The position numbers were made by a program, and so were the translations under genes. A stretch of DNA of 64,000 nt from Paenibacillus sp. JDR-2 (GTDB taxonomy: Bacteria; Bacillota; Bacilli; Paenibacillales; Paenibacillaceae), in the NCBI RefSeq assembly GCF_000023585.1, contig NC_012914.1, forward strand, positions 5,587,501-5,651,500, in the 5' to 3' direction. This document shows positions 1 through 9,228 of this stretch, piece by piece. Numbering within the stretch: the stretch's first letter is position 1; each line of letters starts with the position of its first letter. A model generated the notes under the pieces. It saw only the letters and a list, made by a program, of their open reading frames with translations. It was not told the DNA's origin and searched no databases.

Positions 1-344
1 TCCTGGTCCAGATGAACCTGTCTCGCAAACAGGCTGACCAGGAGGACGCCTATCGCGAACAGGGCGGTAAAAACGACTCCAATCGAAGCGTCTGCCTGCA
101 CCCCTTTATTCTGAAAAAGCTGAATAAGGAAGACGGCGAACAGACCGCAGGCCATAGCGGCAACCATCATTAGAAGCGAATCCCGGGAGCCGCTGAGCAG
201 GAACGCGATAACGATCCCCGGCATGACGGAATGGCTGATTGCGTCGCCGATCATGGCCATTTTGCGCAGAACAAGGAAGGCGCCCAGTATACCGCTGCAG
301 CTTGCCACCAGCATCCCGGTCAATAAAATCCAGAAGTCACTCAT
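1..344 (-). CDS. mntD: Metal ABC transporter permease, second subunit (partial)
   Basis: The start codon is the ATG at 344 and the gene runs off the left edge, so only about 114 N-terminal residues are seen. The protein begins MSDFWILLTGMLVASCSGI and continues with the hydrophobic segments and the LRKMAMIGDAISHSV motif typical of ABC-3 family permeases for manganese, zinc or iron. It overlaps the stop codon of the upstream permease gene by four bases (ATGA), which implies translational coupling. It would form the membrane channel with the 341-1297 product. The metal cannot be told from sequence; the gene order matches Bacillus mntABCD. Confidence 0.85.
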   Translation of the reverse strand, partial: MSDFWILLTGMLVASCSGILGAFLVLRKMAMIGDAISHSVMPGIVIAFLLSGSRDSLLMMVAAMACGLFAVFLIQLFQNKGVQADASIGVVFTALFAIGVLLVSLFARQVHLDQ

Positions 345-1297
345 AACGATGCCTCCTTGTTCAAGCGGTCATCCACGGAAGCTGTCGCCGCCTGCTCCTC
401 ATAGCCAAAGCCAAGCGACCGCTTCATTCTTTGCTGTACCATTCTCCTGACAAGAATCCCCCGCTTGGTGCCAAACATCAGCGATAGCAGAAATAGCAGG
501 GTTGCGGCCAGCACCGTAAGCGGACCGGTCGGAAGGCTGTCTCCGGTAGAGCTGACAATCGCTCCCGATGCCCCGCTAATTGCGCCGAACAGGCCGGATA
601 CAACCACCATGACGCCAAGCCGGTCCGTCCAGTACCTTGCGGATACCGCCGGGGTGATGATCAAGGAGGCAACCAGGATTACCCCAACCGCCTGAATCCC
701 TACGACTACCGCCACAACCATAAGGAACATAAGCAGCTGTTCGAGCAGCGCAACCGGATAGCCGATTCCTTTGGCAAAGCCGGGGTCGAAGGATACCAGC
801 TTGAACTGCTTGAACAGAAAGTAACAGATCGTAACCAGCAGCAGACTGACGATCGACAGAGTAAGAACATCCGAGCCCACCATCGAGGCCGCCTGGCCGA
901 ATAAAAACTTATCCAGTCCCGCCTGATTGCCGTAGCCACCATGCTGGACAAGAGTTAACAAGACGATACCAAGACCAAAGAAAGAGGACAATACGATACC
1001 CATCGCCGCATCATGCTTAACGCGTGAATGCCGCGTAATCCAGCCGATCCCAAAGGTTGCTGCCACACCGGCGAGACCCGCTCCAATCAGGAAGTACAGA
1101 ATAGACTTGGTACCGGTCAGCATAAAAGCAATACAGATACCTGGCAAGGCGGCATGCGCGAGCGTATCGCCCATCAGGCTTTGCTTCCGCAGGTAGGAGA
1201 AGCAGCCGATAATGCCGCTGCTCAGCCCAAGAAGCGTGCAGCTGAGCAGAATCCACTGCATGTTCGGATCCTGTAAAAGCGTCCACAACGTATTCAT
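341..1297 (-). CDS. mntC: Metal ABC transporter permease
   Basis: A 318-residue integral membrane protein of the ABC-3 family, with repeated hydrophobic segments and the LRKQSLMGDTLAHAALPGI motif near residues 37-55 that marks the cytoplasmic loop contacting the ATPase. It is the third gene of a minus-strand operon after the binding protein (2145-3110) and ATPase (1308-2129), ten bases behind the latter. Family knowledge puts it in high-affinity import of manganese or zinc. The C-terminal tail of about 45 residues is polar and poorly conserved in this family. Confidence 0.9.
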   Translation of the reverse strand: MNTLWTLLQDPNMQWILLSCTLLGLSSGIIGCFSYLRKQSLMGDTLAHAALPGICIAFMLTGTKSILYFLIGAGLAGVAATFGIGWITRHSRVKHDAAMGIVLSSFFGLGIVLLTLVQHGGYGNQAGLDKFLFGQAASMVGSDVLTLSIVSLLLVTICYFLFKQFKLVSFDPGFAKGIGYPVALLEQLLMFLMVVAVVVGIQAVGVILVASLIITPAVSARYWTDRLGVMVVVSGLFGAISGASGAIVSSTGDSLPTGPLTVLAATLLFLLSLMFGTKRGILVRRMVQQRMKRSLGFGYEEQAATASVDDRLNKEASL

Positions 1298-1307
1298 ATC
1301 CGTTCAC

Positions 1308-2129
1308 TCACCCTTCCGCGCTATCCGTCTTCGCCAGGCTGTTCCGGTCAAGGAAGGCGAGCCGGCCGCCATACGTGCGTTGCAGCAACTGCTGATTAAA
1401 TACCTCTTTTGTCTTGCCGTAGGCAACCAGCTCTACGTTCAACAGCAGTACGGAATCAAAATATTCCTCCACCGTAGCAAGGTCATGATGGACGACAATA
1501 ACGGTCTTCCCTTGCTGCTTCAGCTCCTGAAGCAGCGTAATAATAGCCTTCTCCGTAGCGGCATCAACACCGGCGAACGGTTCATCCATAAAGTACAGGC
1601 TGGCATCCTGAGCTAATGCACGGGCGAGAAATACACGCTGCTGCTGCCCGCCGGACAGCTGGCTGATCTGGCGGGAGGCAAAATCAGCCATGCCCACCTT
1701 GGCCAGACATTCCATAGCAATCGCGCGTTCCTTCGCTCCCGGGCGCCCGAACAAGCCTAAATGTCCATATCTCCCCATCATAACGACATCCAGTGCATTC
1801 GTCGGGAAATCCCAATCGACGGATTCACGCTGCGGTACGTAGCCAACCAACTTGCGCTGCTGTTTATAGGGCTTGCCGTATACGAGCACCTCTCCTCCAA
1901 GGCGGGGAATAAGGCCAAGCGCAGCCTTCATCATCGTTGATTTGCCGGCGCCGTTAGGGCCGATAACCCCAATCAGCTCCCCCTCCGTCACGGTGAAGGA
2001 GACGCCGCGTAATACCGGCTTTTTCTGATAGGCTGCGCTAAGCCCCCTAATCGTTAATGGTGGTGCAGCACCCTCCCGCTCCATGACGGATGCTGCAGAC
2101 TGTACCTTTGCTTCTGACATTACTAACAC
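1308..2129 (-). CDS. mntB: Metal ABC transporter ATP-binding protein
   Basis: A 273-residue ABC ATPase. It has Walker A GPNGAGKST, the LSGGQQQR signature, Walker B SLYFMDEP and the switch histidine in VVHHD. About 25 non-conserved residues precede the domain, so translation may start later than the first ATG, for example at the methionine before EREGAAPP. It energises the two permeases encoded immediately downstream and receives metal from the lipoprotein encoded upstream. The spacing to the binding-protein gene is 15 bases, consistent with one transcript. Confidence 0.93.
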   Translation of the reverse strand: MLVMSEAKVQSAASVMEREGAAPPLTIRGLSAAYQKKPVLRGVSFTVTEGELIGVIGPNGAGKSTMMKAALGLIPRLGGEVLVYGKPYKQQRKLVGYVPQRESVDWDFPTNALDVVMMGRYGHLGLFGRPGAKERAIAMECLAKVGMADFASRQISQLSGGQQQRVFLARALAQDASLYFMDEPFAGVDAATEKAIITLLQELKQQGKTVIVVHHDLATVEEYFDSVLLLNVELVAYGKTKEVFNQQLLQRTYGGRLAFLDRNSLAKTDSAEG

Positions 2130-2144
2130 TCCCTTTCTCTTCGT

Positions 2145-3110
2145 TTATCTCAACGCCTTAACAACGGTATACACGTTATGCCTGACCATCCCGATATACG
2201 TTCCTTCCACGGTACCTGCTTCCCCCATCGCATCGGAGAACAGCTCGCCGCCAATCGTTACCTCATGTCCCATCGAGCGCGCGCCTTGAATAACCGACTC
2301 AATCGCTTTCTTTGGCACGCTGGATTCGATAAAGACCGCTTTGATCTTATTTTCCACCAAAAAATCTCGCAGAGAGCTGACATCCTTCGAACCGTATTCC
2401 GACATCGTGTTCATCCCCTGCAGTCCCGTTACCTCAAGTCCATACTCATCGCCAAAATATCCGAATGCGTCATGCGCGGTAACGAGAATTCTTCTCTCCT
2501 CCGGTATCGTTCCGATCTGCTCGGTAACGTAGCGGTCCAGCTCCTCCAGCTTCCCGATATAGGCCACTGCCCGTGCTTGGTAGCCCTCCGCATGAACCGG
2601 ATCCTTCTCGATCAGGGAGTCACGGATCACCTCCGCTGCCGATATCCACATCTTCACGTTGAACCAGATATGAGGGTCATGCGATTGGCTCCCTCCGCCC
2701 GGGAACGACCGCAGGTCCGACTCCGGTATACGCGATGAGATCGCAACCGTAGGCTTACGCTTCTCCAGCTTCTCGAACATCTCCGCCATTTTCCCTTCCA
2801 AATGCAGCCCGTTATAAAAAATAATGTCCGCCCGGTCCAGCTTCTTCACATCGCCATAAGACGCCTTATACAAATGAGGGTCAACGCCCGAACCCATCAG
2901 GCCGGTAACTACGACATCCTCGCCGCCTACTTCCTGAGCCACGTCGGCAATCATCCCGGTTGTAGCCGTTACCTTCAGCTTGCCATCACCCGCATGTCCG
3001 TCGTTCTCCCCGGTACCGCAGGCCGTCACCAGTAAAGCACTTACCGCCAAAAATAAAAGGGTCATAATAAACCGCTTAATCGCGGAGTTTGGCTTTTTCG
3101 AAAACCGCAT
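2145..3110 (-). CDS. mntA: Metal-binding lipoprotein of ABC transporter (ZnuA/MntA family)
   Basis: A 321-residue cluster A-I solute-binding protein. An N-terminal signal peptide ends in the lipobox LVTAC, so it should be lipid-anchored outside the membrane. Metal-ligand histidines are visible in GVDPHLYK and HDPHIWF, followed by TAHDAFGYFG, all family hallmarks. It is the first gene of the mntABCD-like operon. A dyad resembling a DtxR/MntR box lies upstream (3160-3173), suggesting metal-dependent repression. A long histidine-rich loop, common in zinc-specific members, is missing, which slightly favours manganese; this is inference. Confidence 0.9.
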   Translation of the reverse strand: MRFSKKPNSAIKRFIMTLLFLAVSALLVTACGTGENDGHAGDGKLKVTATTGMIADVAQEVGGEDVVVTGLMGSGVDPHLYKASYGDVKKLDRADIIFYNGLHLEGKMAEMFEKLEKRKPTVAISSRIPESDLRSFPGGGSQSHDPHIWFNVKMWISAAEVIRDSLIEKDPVHAEGYQARAVAYIGKLEELDRYVTEQIGTIPEERRILVTAHDAFGYFGDEYGLEVTGLQGMNTMSEYGSKDVSSLRDFLVENKIKAVFIESSVPKKAIESVIQGARSMGHEVTIGGELFSDAMGEAGTVEGTYIGMVRHNVYTVVKALR

Positions 3111-3159
3111 ATCCTTTCCCCCATCCTTGATTTTTACACGTGTTTTGCCTGGACGAACA

Positions 3160-3173
3160 TTAGTTAGCTTAAC
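3160..3173. promoter_or_regulatory. Possible DtxR/MntR-type operator
   Basis: The sequence TTAGTTAGCTTAAC is a near-palindrome (GTTAGCTTAAC read both ways) resembling the TTAGGTTAGCCTAA core bound by DtxR-family metalloregulators. It lies 50 bases upstream of the metal-binding lipoprotein gene. The assignment is by resemblance and position only. Confidence 0.35.
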
Positions 3174-3247
3174 GCCTCTTTGTTTATACTATTCAAAAAT
3201 GTTTCTCTGATGCAACATTTCTTACGAAATTTGTCTCTAAAAAGTTT

Positions 3248-3303
3248 CAAAAAAAAAAAGCTGCTCCCGAAGATTCTTTTTCGAATCCTCGGAAACAGCT
3301 TTA
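3248..3303 (-). terminator. Rho-independent terminator of the PBP gene
   Basis: Read on the minus strand, a long stem (AAGCTGTTTCCGAGGATTCG pairing with its complement across AAAA) is followed by a run of about ten T. It begins ten bases after the stop codon of the penicillin-binding protein gene. Confidence 0.9.
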
Positions 3304-3312
3304 TAGCGCTTC

Positions 3313-5385
3313 TTATTGTTGAGTTGTATCGGTCGTACCCGTTGTACCGTCAGTACCCGCGTTTGCCGTATTATTGGCTTGATCCTTCAGCTTGCCCGGC
3401 GTACCGTTCAAGCCAACCTCGTAATCGTAAGCATCGAAAATTTTCCGGGCAATCGGAGCTGCGCCCCAGCCGCCAAACTCACCGTCCGGAATAACAACCG
3501 CTACGGCCAGCTTCGGATTTTCTCTTGGCGCATAAGCGATAAATACCGCATTATCCGCACGGCGGCCGGCTACGTCAGACTGTGCCGTACCTGTTTTTCT
3601 CTCGTACGTGTACGTAACGCCATCAAAGCCTTGAACGTTAACCCGTGACATGCCATCCTCGATTTCATTCCAGTAAGACTCAGGGAAATCAACCGTGTTC
3701 AGTACTTCCGGCTTAAACGTCTGAACCACTTTGCCGTCCGCGTCTTTTATCTGGTTGACGAATTGCGGCTTCATCCGTTTTCCGTGGTTCGCGAGCATGG
3801 ATACGTATTGCACAAGCTGCAGCGGTGTATAACGCGCTTGCTGGCCGAACGATGCCCGCACCAATGCGGATTGGGAACTGGCCGTTTGCTGCTCGTGATA
3901 GTAGTCGATCGTGCCTTTGGATTCGCCTCTCAGACCGCTGCCGGTCAAAACGCCAAGTCCAAATTGCTTCATGTAGTTATCCCACACATCGACGCCTTTT
4001 TTGCCGTATTTCTCATACAGATTGTTGCCCACCATCTTCGCCATAAACGGGTTGGAGGAATGGGCAATCGCCGATGCCGGGTCCAGCAAGCCGTAAGCAT
4101 GGTTCGAGGCGTTACCGATTCGCACCTCATGGCCTTTGGCGCCAAAGAAGAAAGCGCCGTTATCGAAATACGTGCTTGTTGTCGTAAACAGCTTTTCATT
4201 CAAGCCGATAAGAATGGATAAAGGCTTCATCGTCGAGCCCGGCGGAACCAGGGACGACGGATGCTGATTCCGCTCTTTGTCGGTTTCGTAGTGAGGGAAC
4301 ACCTCTCTGATCGTACCGTTGTTTAGGACAGACGAGAAGTTTTTGTAATCTTCGTTGCTGATCTTGCCGCCCGCCCATATATTCGGGTCGTAATCCGGCA
4401 TGCTCGCCATCGAGACGATTTTACCGGTGTTTACTTCCATCGCGACAGCAAAGCCGATCTTCGCGTATTCGGCACGCTCCGCTTTACTTGTCGACGTGCT
4501 GATTTTTTTGATCTGGTCAACAATCGCCTGCTCCGTCGTTAATTGCACGTTGCGGTTGATGGTCAGGTACAAGTCATCGCCCTTTTGCGGGTTGGTAATC
4601 TGTACGGGGCCAATAATGCGTTCCGCGTTGTTAACCGGATAGGTCTTCAGGCCGTTTTTGCCGCGCAAAATATCCTGGTACATATATTCAAGTCCGTCAA
4701 AACCAACGTCCTCGTCATCCAGATATTGAAGCTGCGGATCGTCTTCATTTCCTTTATCCTTGTAGAAATCAAGCGATTCGCGTACACCTTTGAATTTCTT
4801 TAAATAGCCGACCAATTGCACGGCTACCGTATCATTCGTATAATTACGCACGCTTTCCTCGACGATATCGATCCCTTTGAATTCCGACTTGTGCTCGCTA
4901 AAGTAGGCAATTTCCTGCTCCGTTAAGCCGGTTTTTATCCGCCGAGGAGTAGAAATCGTGTTCCGGCGGAAATCCAAGTCCATCTGACGGATAATATCCT
5001 CAACCGTCATTTGTTTTTCAGGAGCTTTATCGCCTTTTTCTTTAAATATCTCAGCCAGCTTTGCGGCAATCGCTTCCGCATCCCCGTCTTTGAAATCGGG
5101 CGAGATCGTAAAATAGAGCGATTGCGTTGATGTCGAATAAGCAATCGCATTGCCTGACGAATCGTAAATATTGCCGCGGATCGGCGCGATCTTGACGCTT
5201 CTGGTGCTCTTCTGGCTGCCTTGCGCGCTCAGCTTCGGACCTTCGACAAACTGCAAGATAGCAAGCTGAATAATAAGAACGCTAAATAGTCCAAATACGA
5301 TAAAGAAGAAAAAGTTCAAACGAAACGAAAAATGACGACGATTCGTTATTTCCCGTTTCTGCGGATCATCATGCAACCTGTTCAC
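3313..5385 (-). CDS. Class B penicillin-binding protein (transpeptidase)
   Basis: A 690-residue PBP2-type enzyme that cross-links peptidoglycan. It has one N-terminal membrane segment (about residues 22-47), a dimerisation domain with the RGNIYDSSGN motif near 70-80, then the transpeptidase domain. The active-site motifs are STMK (384-387, nucleophile Ser384), SSN (443-445) and KTG (597-599). Length and motif order match Bacillus PbpA/PbpH, the rod-shape elongation PBPs, so a role in sidewall synthesis is likely. The C-terminal 20 residues are a Thr/Gly/Asn-rich tail. The transglutaminase-like membrane protein gene lies 17 bases upstream on the same strand, and the gene ends at a strong terminator. 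Confidence 0.93.
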   Translation of the reverse strand: MNRLHDDPQKREITNRRHFSFRLNFFFFIVFGLFSVLIIQLAILQFVEGPKLSAQGSQKSTRSVKIAPIRGNIYDSSGNAIAYSTSTQSLYFTISPDFKDGDAEAIAAKLAEIFKEKGDKAPEKQMTVEDIIRQMDLDFRRNTISTPRRIKTGLTEQEIAYFSEHKSEFKGIDIVEESVRNYTNDTVAVQLVGYLKKFKGVRESLDFYKDKGNEDDPQLQYLDDEDVGFDGLEYMYQDILRGKNGLKTYPVNNAERIIGPVQITNPQKGDDLYLTINRNVQLTTEQAIVDQIKKISTSTSKAERAEYAKIGFAVAMEVNTGKIVSMASMPDYDPNIWAGGKISNEDYKNFSSVLNNGTIREVFPHYETDKERNQHPSSLVPPGSTMKPLSILIGLNEKLFTTTSTYFDNGAFFFGAKGHEVRIGNASNHAYGLLDPASAIAHSSNPFMAKMVGNNLYEKYGKKGVDVWDNYMKQFGLGVLTGSGLRGESKGTIDYYHEQQTASSQSALVRASFGQQARYTPLQLVQYVSMLANHGKRMKPQFVNQIKDADGKVVQTFKPEVLNTVDFPESYWNEIEDGMSRVNVQGFDGVTYTYERKTGTAQSDVAGRRADNAVFIAYAPRENPKLAVAVVIPDGEFGGWGAAPIARKIFDAYDYEVGLNGTPGKLKDQANNTANAGTDGTTGTTDTTQQ

Positions 5386-5402
5386 CTCTTGTCCAATCTA
5401 AC

Positions 5403-6563
5403 TTATACTGCCCGGATATGAGTCTTGTCGAAATCAACCGGGTTGAACCAATCGCCGGAGGATGCCCATGTCGCATCGAGCGGAATCCAGGTACCGCCGT
5501 CTCCGCCTACCTTCACTTCGTTCCAGGCATGCGGCCCGGAGCCTCCGCGCCCGTCAAGTCCTGTGCCGGTAACGACCTTCACATCCAGACCTGAGGCGCG
5601 CGCCATTACGGCGTACAGCCTAGCAACGTCGATACATACGCCTTTTCGGGTAGCAAACGTCTCTTCCGGGTTCTGTTCCTTCCATACTCCGTTGTCTACA
5701 TAATTATCAGCCTTGTCCCAGTCATAGGCGATCCGGCTGCCTAACCAGTCATACAAAGCCCTTGCCTTGTCTTCTTCGCTATTCTTGTCCTTCGTAACCT
5801 GCAGGGCTGCCTGCTCAATATCCGACGGGATATTGTAATCGATAATCTCGTATTTGCGCTGCAGCACATTCTGGAACTCTTCCTGCACGGCTTCAGCCAG
5901 AACGGGGCCACGTCCGGCCAGCATATCTCCGGCAACCGGTTCAAGAACATCCGATGCCTTCATGTATAACGGAGATTGCTGAATCAATCCGGACCAGAGG
6001 CCGTTTGGCGCCAGCGAGACATAAATGAACAAAGCGGCTACAAATACAAATGCCCGTCCGGCACCATGAACCGTGCCGAAAACCGCTCCGGCTGCGCGGC
6101 TTGCCGCCCCTCCTCCCGGAAGACGCTCCATGCTCTCATGTCTGCCGCGTTGCTGTCTGCTGGCAAACAGCGTTTCCACCAGAGGCGCAAGAAAGGAAGC
6201 AGCCAGCCGAAGCAGCAAATACGAGAGCAAAAACAGGATGCCGTACCGGAGCAGGGCAAAATCGCGCAGGCTTGTTATAAACGTATACCAAGCCTGGGAG
6301 GTTGCACCCATTTCCTTCTGCGGCACGTTTACATGCCCGCTCAGCCAATCCGCTGCCAATGGGGACAAGCTGCCCGCAATTTTCCCGGCAAGCACAAGAC
6401 AAACGATTAACAGAATACCGTCCCATACAAAAAAGAAAAGGCGCCTCGCTGAACCCGACGCGCCTCTTCTCATTCCTTGCAGCAGCGAAACAAGCAGAAG
6501 GAGAAGAACGATAAGCGAGACCGGCTCCCATACCGTCCCAGCGCGAATCCATTCCATCATCAT
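5403..6563 (-). CDS. Membrane protein with transglutaminase-like domain
   Basis: A 386-residue protein with about four membrane segments in the first 190 residues, followed by an extracytoplasmic transglutaminase-like domain. The Cys-His-Asp triad is visible: Cys near 310 (GVCIDVARLYAVMARA), His near 345 (GPHAWNEV) and Asp near 363 (PLDATW). Bacterial members are often cysteine proteases or peptidases rather than cross-linkers, and the substrate is unknown. It sits between a small membrane protein gene and the class B PBP gene on the same strand, suggesting an envelope role. It is not Tgl, the spore-coat transglutaminase that acts on GerQ. Confidence 0.8.
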   Translation of the reverse strand: MMMEWIRAGTVWEPVSLIVLLLLLVSLLQGMRRGASGSARRLFFFVWDGILLIVCLVLAGKIAGSLSPLAADWLSGHVNVPQKEMGATSQAWYTFITSLRDFALLRYGILFLLSYLLLRLAASFLAPLVETLFASRQQRGRHESMERLPGGGAASRAAGAVFGTVHGAGRAFVFVAALFIYVSLAPNGLWSGLIQQSPLYMKASDVLEPVAGDMLAGRGPVLAEAVQEEFQNVLQRKYEIIDYNIPSDIEQAALQVTKDKNSEEDKARALYDWLGSRIAYDWDKADNYVDNGVWKEQNPEETFATRKGVCIDVARLYAVMARASGLDVKVVTGTGLDGRGGSGPHAWNEVKVGGDGGTWIPLDATWASSGDWFNPVDFDKTHIRAV

Positions 6564-6612
6564 TACCCCTCCTTGCCTCTACCTGCATTACGTTGTTGTT
6601 CCAGTTCTCTAT

Positions 6613-7074
6613 CTATACTTTACCATTAGCCTTCGCTTGATCGATAAGCGCCTGAATGGTTGAATCTATTTTCATCGTACCAACCGATTTGCCGCGGAAT
6701 TTTACGTTCACTTCACCGGAGCCGGGAACACCTGTCATTTCCAGATTCTCCGTCTTCACAGTGAAGGTTCCGTCGGAATTCGAGGTAAACGTTGCTTTAT
6801 CCACTTCTCCCGCCATGGCCGACACAGCTTCCTGCTTCAGGCTGTCAATCGCCTGCGTGCCAATCGACTTCACGTCATCCAGCGTGTATCCGCTGTAAGC
6901 GACAATACCGACAACAATGACGAGCACCAGTGCCCATTTCACGAATGTCTTTACGACTCGGATGATAAAGAGCAGTACAACAAGCGCAACGACCAGCACC
7001 AGCCAATGATCCTGCAGGAAAGTGCTCCATGCATTCCAATCGTAGCCGGAAAAATCAAAGTAATTTTTCAACAA
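6613..7074 (-). CDS. Small membrane protein, unknown function
   Basis: A 153-residue protein with two adjacent hydrophobic segments (about residues 22-70), then a roughly 80-residue extracytoplasmic domain with alternating strand-like sequence (FTSNSDGTFTVKTENLEMTG). I do not recognise a family. It starts the minus-strand group that continues into the transglutaminase-like protein and the PBP (49-base gap), so co-expression with cell-wall genes is likely. The sequence shows no catalytic motif. Confidence 0.65.
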   Translation of the reverse strand: MLKNYFDFSGYDWNAWSTFLQDHWLVLVVALVVLLFIIRVVKTFVKWALVLVIVVGIVAYSGYTLDDVKSIGTQAIDSLKQEAVSAMAGEVDKATFTSNSDGTFTVKTENLEMTGVPGSGEVNVKFRGKSVGTMKIDSTIQALIDQAKANGKV

Positions 7075-7309
7075 ACAATCCCCCTAAAAAGAATTATCAC
7101 GCAAGTAGGCGGGATTTTGCTTACTGTGGTAATTCTTACTTCGTAAGCATTAGCCCTATTATAACTCGTGCAATGTCCTATTATCAAACATTATAACCCA
7201 CCCAGAATATGCCGTAAACGTAAGGAAGCATATCTTCACCGGAAGACATATCCTGTCCATCTTTAACGTACAAGTAAATTAAGAGGATATGCAAGGAGGA
7301 ACGCAGCCG

Positions 7310-8470
7310 TTGAAAACCGCAATCTGGCTTTATCTATTTCTATTCGTCGCTTTCTTTGATCTGCATGCGCAGTACCCGATCCTTACGCCCTTCGCCATCT
7401 CCCTTGGCGCGGCACCCTCCTTCATCGGGCTGATGATGGGCATGTACTCCATCACCCACTTGCCGGGCAATATTATGGCCGGATACGGGGTTGACCGGTA
7501 CGGAAGCAGACTGTTTATCGTATTCAGCCTGATGGGCGCCGGCGTTGTCCTGCTGTTCCAATCCAAAGTAACCGATCCGTGGCAGCTGCTGGTGCTCCGT
7601 TCAATCAGCGGATTTGTACTAGCCTTCCTGTCTCCCGCCTGTCTTGCGCTGCTTGCCCGAATCTCGAGCGACGTGACCAAGCAAGGCAAGTTTATGGCCG
7701 GCAACGGGTTGGTGCATACGCTGGCTACGGTTGTCTCGCCGGCAGCAGGCGCGTATCTGGTTGCGAGGATTGGGTTCACGACCGCTTTTTATTTATTGGG
7801 CTGGGTGCTCATTATTACCGCAGTCTGCGCCTTGTTCTTTATACGGGATATAAAGGCCGCACCTGCCGTAGAGGTTGAGCCGGCGCCAAGCAGCGCGAAG
7901 CCTGTCCTTGCCGAAGGGACTCCCATCCCTTGGCTGGTGTTCCTGCTGCCGATTGCCATGAGCTGTGCGCAAGGGATTCTATCGTTTGAGCTGCCTCTGA
8001 TGGCGACGTCCGCGGAGGGTATGATGGAGACAGGCCTTCTGTTCTCGGTCGTCAGCATCGGCGCATTGATTACGCTCAGCATGCTTTTCCTTAACAAGCT
8101 TTCGTCTTATTACCGGACTTTGTGGGGGGCGCTTGGACTTGCTCTCGTATACTTTACAATCGCCGCCCAAACCCCGCTGCCGTTCTTTATGCTTCTGCTA
8201 TTTGTCGGGATGGCCAAGGGCATCGTTCTTCCCGCTATCTCTACCTTGCTTATCGAGCTTAGCGGCGGTGCCAAGTACGGACGCACCTTCTCGGTTCTGT
8301 CCATTGCCTATTCGGTTGGCGCCTTCCTTGGACCGATGCTTGCCGGCCAACTGCGGGATAATCTGTCCCCATACTATCTTGCCTTTCTTGGATTAATGAT
8401 CGGTGTCTGCGTATTGCCGTTTCACCGCAGAAAAACTACGCTCACACCCATTTTTCCCAAGTCTAGGTGA
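7310..8470 (+). CDS. MFS transporter
   Basis: A major facilitator superfamily permease of about 386 residues with some twelve hydrophobic segments and an MFS loop 2-3 motif (GYGVDRYGSRLF). I place the start at the TTG at 7310 because AAGGAGG lies ten bases upstream; an in-frame ATG at 7289 would overlap that ribosome binding site and adds seven residues. Substrate unknown. The gene stands alone, divergent from the 6613-7074 group. Confidence 0.82.
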   Translation: MKTAIWLYLFLFVAFFDLHAQYPILTPFAISLGAAPSFIGLMMGMYSITHLPGNIMAGYGVDRYGSRLFIVFSLMGAGVVLLFQSKVTDPWQLLVLRSISGFVLAFLSPACLALLARISSDVTKQGKFMAGNGLVHTLATVVSPAAGAYLVARIGFTTAFYLLGWVLIITAVCALFFIRDIKAAPAVEVEPAPSSAKPVLAEGTPIPWLVFLLPIAMSCAQGILSFELPLMATSAEGMMETGLLFSVVSIGALITLSMLFLNKLSSYYRTLWGALGLALVYFTIAAQTPLPFFMLLLFVGMAKGIVLPAISTLLIELSGGAKYGRTFSVLSIAYSVGAFLGPMLAGQLRDNLSPYYLAFLGLMIGVCVLPFHRRKTTLTPIFPKSR

Positions 8471-8599
8471 ATGCACAAGGCCATTCGCTCACCCGGGCAT
8501 ATAATGCACTATGTCAGGTGGCCGCGAAGGACAGTTGCTCCGGAAGGAACATTGCCCGGTCGACATGACGCTGAAGCTTGCTAGAGAGGGGTGACTTAG

Positions 8600-8731
8600 A
8601 TGTCTGAAATTCATGTTTCACCTGTAAACGATCATCGCGGTGGCGGCTTTAACCATATGGGGTCCATCCTCGTATTGTTCATCCTGCTCGTTATCATCGT
8701 CTGCACAATTTGCGGCGGCGGATTATACTAA
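8600..8731 (+). CDS. YjcZ-like sporulation miniprotein
   Basis: A 43-residue ORF, MSEIHVSPVNDHRGGGFNHM then a hydrophobic helix (GSILVLFILLVIIVCTICGGG). The polar Gly-rich start and single C-terminal helix match the YjcZ-type tiny proteins made in sporulating Bacillales. GAGGGG lies eight bases before the ATG and a strong terminator follows, which supports a real gene despite its size. The 130-base leader contains CATATAAT, which could be a sporulation sigma -10, but I see no convincing -35. Confidence 0.7.
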   Translation: MSEIHVSPVNDHRGGGFNHMGSILVLFILLVIIVCTICGGGLY

Positions 8732-8750
8732 GTAACTCTTTATGAATATG

Positions 8751-8789
8751 AAAAAGGGACGGAGCTCTAGTGGCTCCGTCCCTTTTTCC
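8751..8789. terminator. Bidirectional terminator
   Basis: The 15-bp stem AAAAAGGGACGGAGC pairs with GCTCCGTCCCTTTTT around a 7-base loop and ends the miniprotein gene. T-tracts are present in both directions. Confidence 0.9.
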
Positions 8790-8874
8790 ATTAGGAATCT
8801 TTTTCTTGCCCGCGGCCCGTGAATATCGCTACACTACATGTAAGAAGCTACAGAATAAAAGGCTGGTGACTGCT

Positions 8875-9228
8875 ATGGATATCGCCATTATTGTAGAAGG
8901 CAAAAACGACAAAAGCCATATCCGCCGCGTACTTGATGAATCCGTCCCCATCTTCTGCACCTTTGGTACGCCAGGTACCGTCCAACTGGAGAAGCTGCGC
9001 AAGCAGGTTGGGGACAAGGACGTCTATATCTTCACCGACAATGATTCCTCGGGCAAGCGCATCCGCGGCATTCTCCGCGATTTGTTCCCTGACGCCGAGC
9101 ATATTTACACCCGCCGCGGCTACCCGGGAGTAGAGCATACCCCGGAGGATTATCTCATCGAGCAATTGGAGAAGGCCGGTCTGGAGACATTCATCCAATA
9201 CCCCGTTAAATATGAAGAAGGAAAATAA
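8875..9228 (+). CDS. Toprim domain protein (RNase M5/small primase-like)
   Basis: A 117-residue protein that is essentially one Toprim fold: the acidic motif VEGKNDK near residues 6-12 and the DxD-type FTDNDSSGKRIR near 55-66 supply the metal-binding acidic residues. RNase M5 has the same N-terminal domain but is about 180 residues, so this shorter protein belongs to the small stand-alone Toprim group of Bacillales, whose substrate is not established. The ATG at 8875 puts the Toprim strand at the N-terminus; upstream in-frame codons overlap the preceding terminator. Its 3' end overlaps the convergent transporter gene by 23 bases. Confidence 0.8.
   Translation: MDIAIIVEGKNDKSHIRRVLDESVPIFCTFGTPGTVQLEKLRKQVGDKDVYIFTDNDSSGKRIRGILRDLFPDAEHIYTRRGYPGVEHTPEDYLIEQLEKAGLETFIQYPVKYEEGK

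Noticed and set aside
5403..6563. Tgl, the transglutaminase that cross-links GerQ
   Set aside because: This is a membrane protein with a protease-type transglutaminase fold and lies in a wall-synthesis operon.
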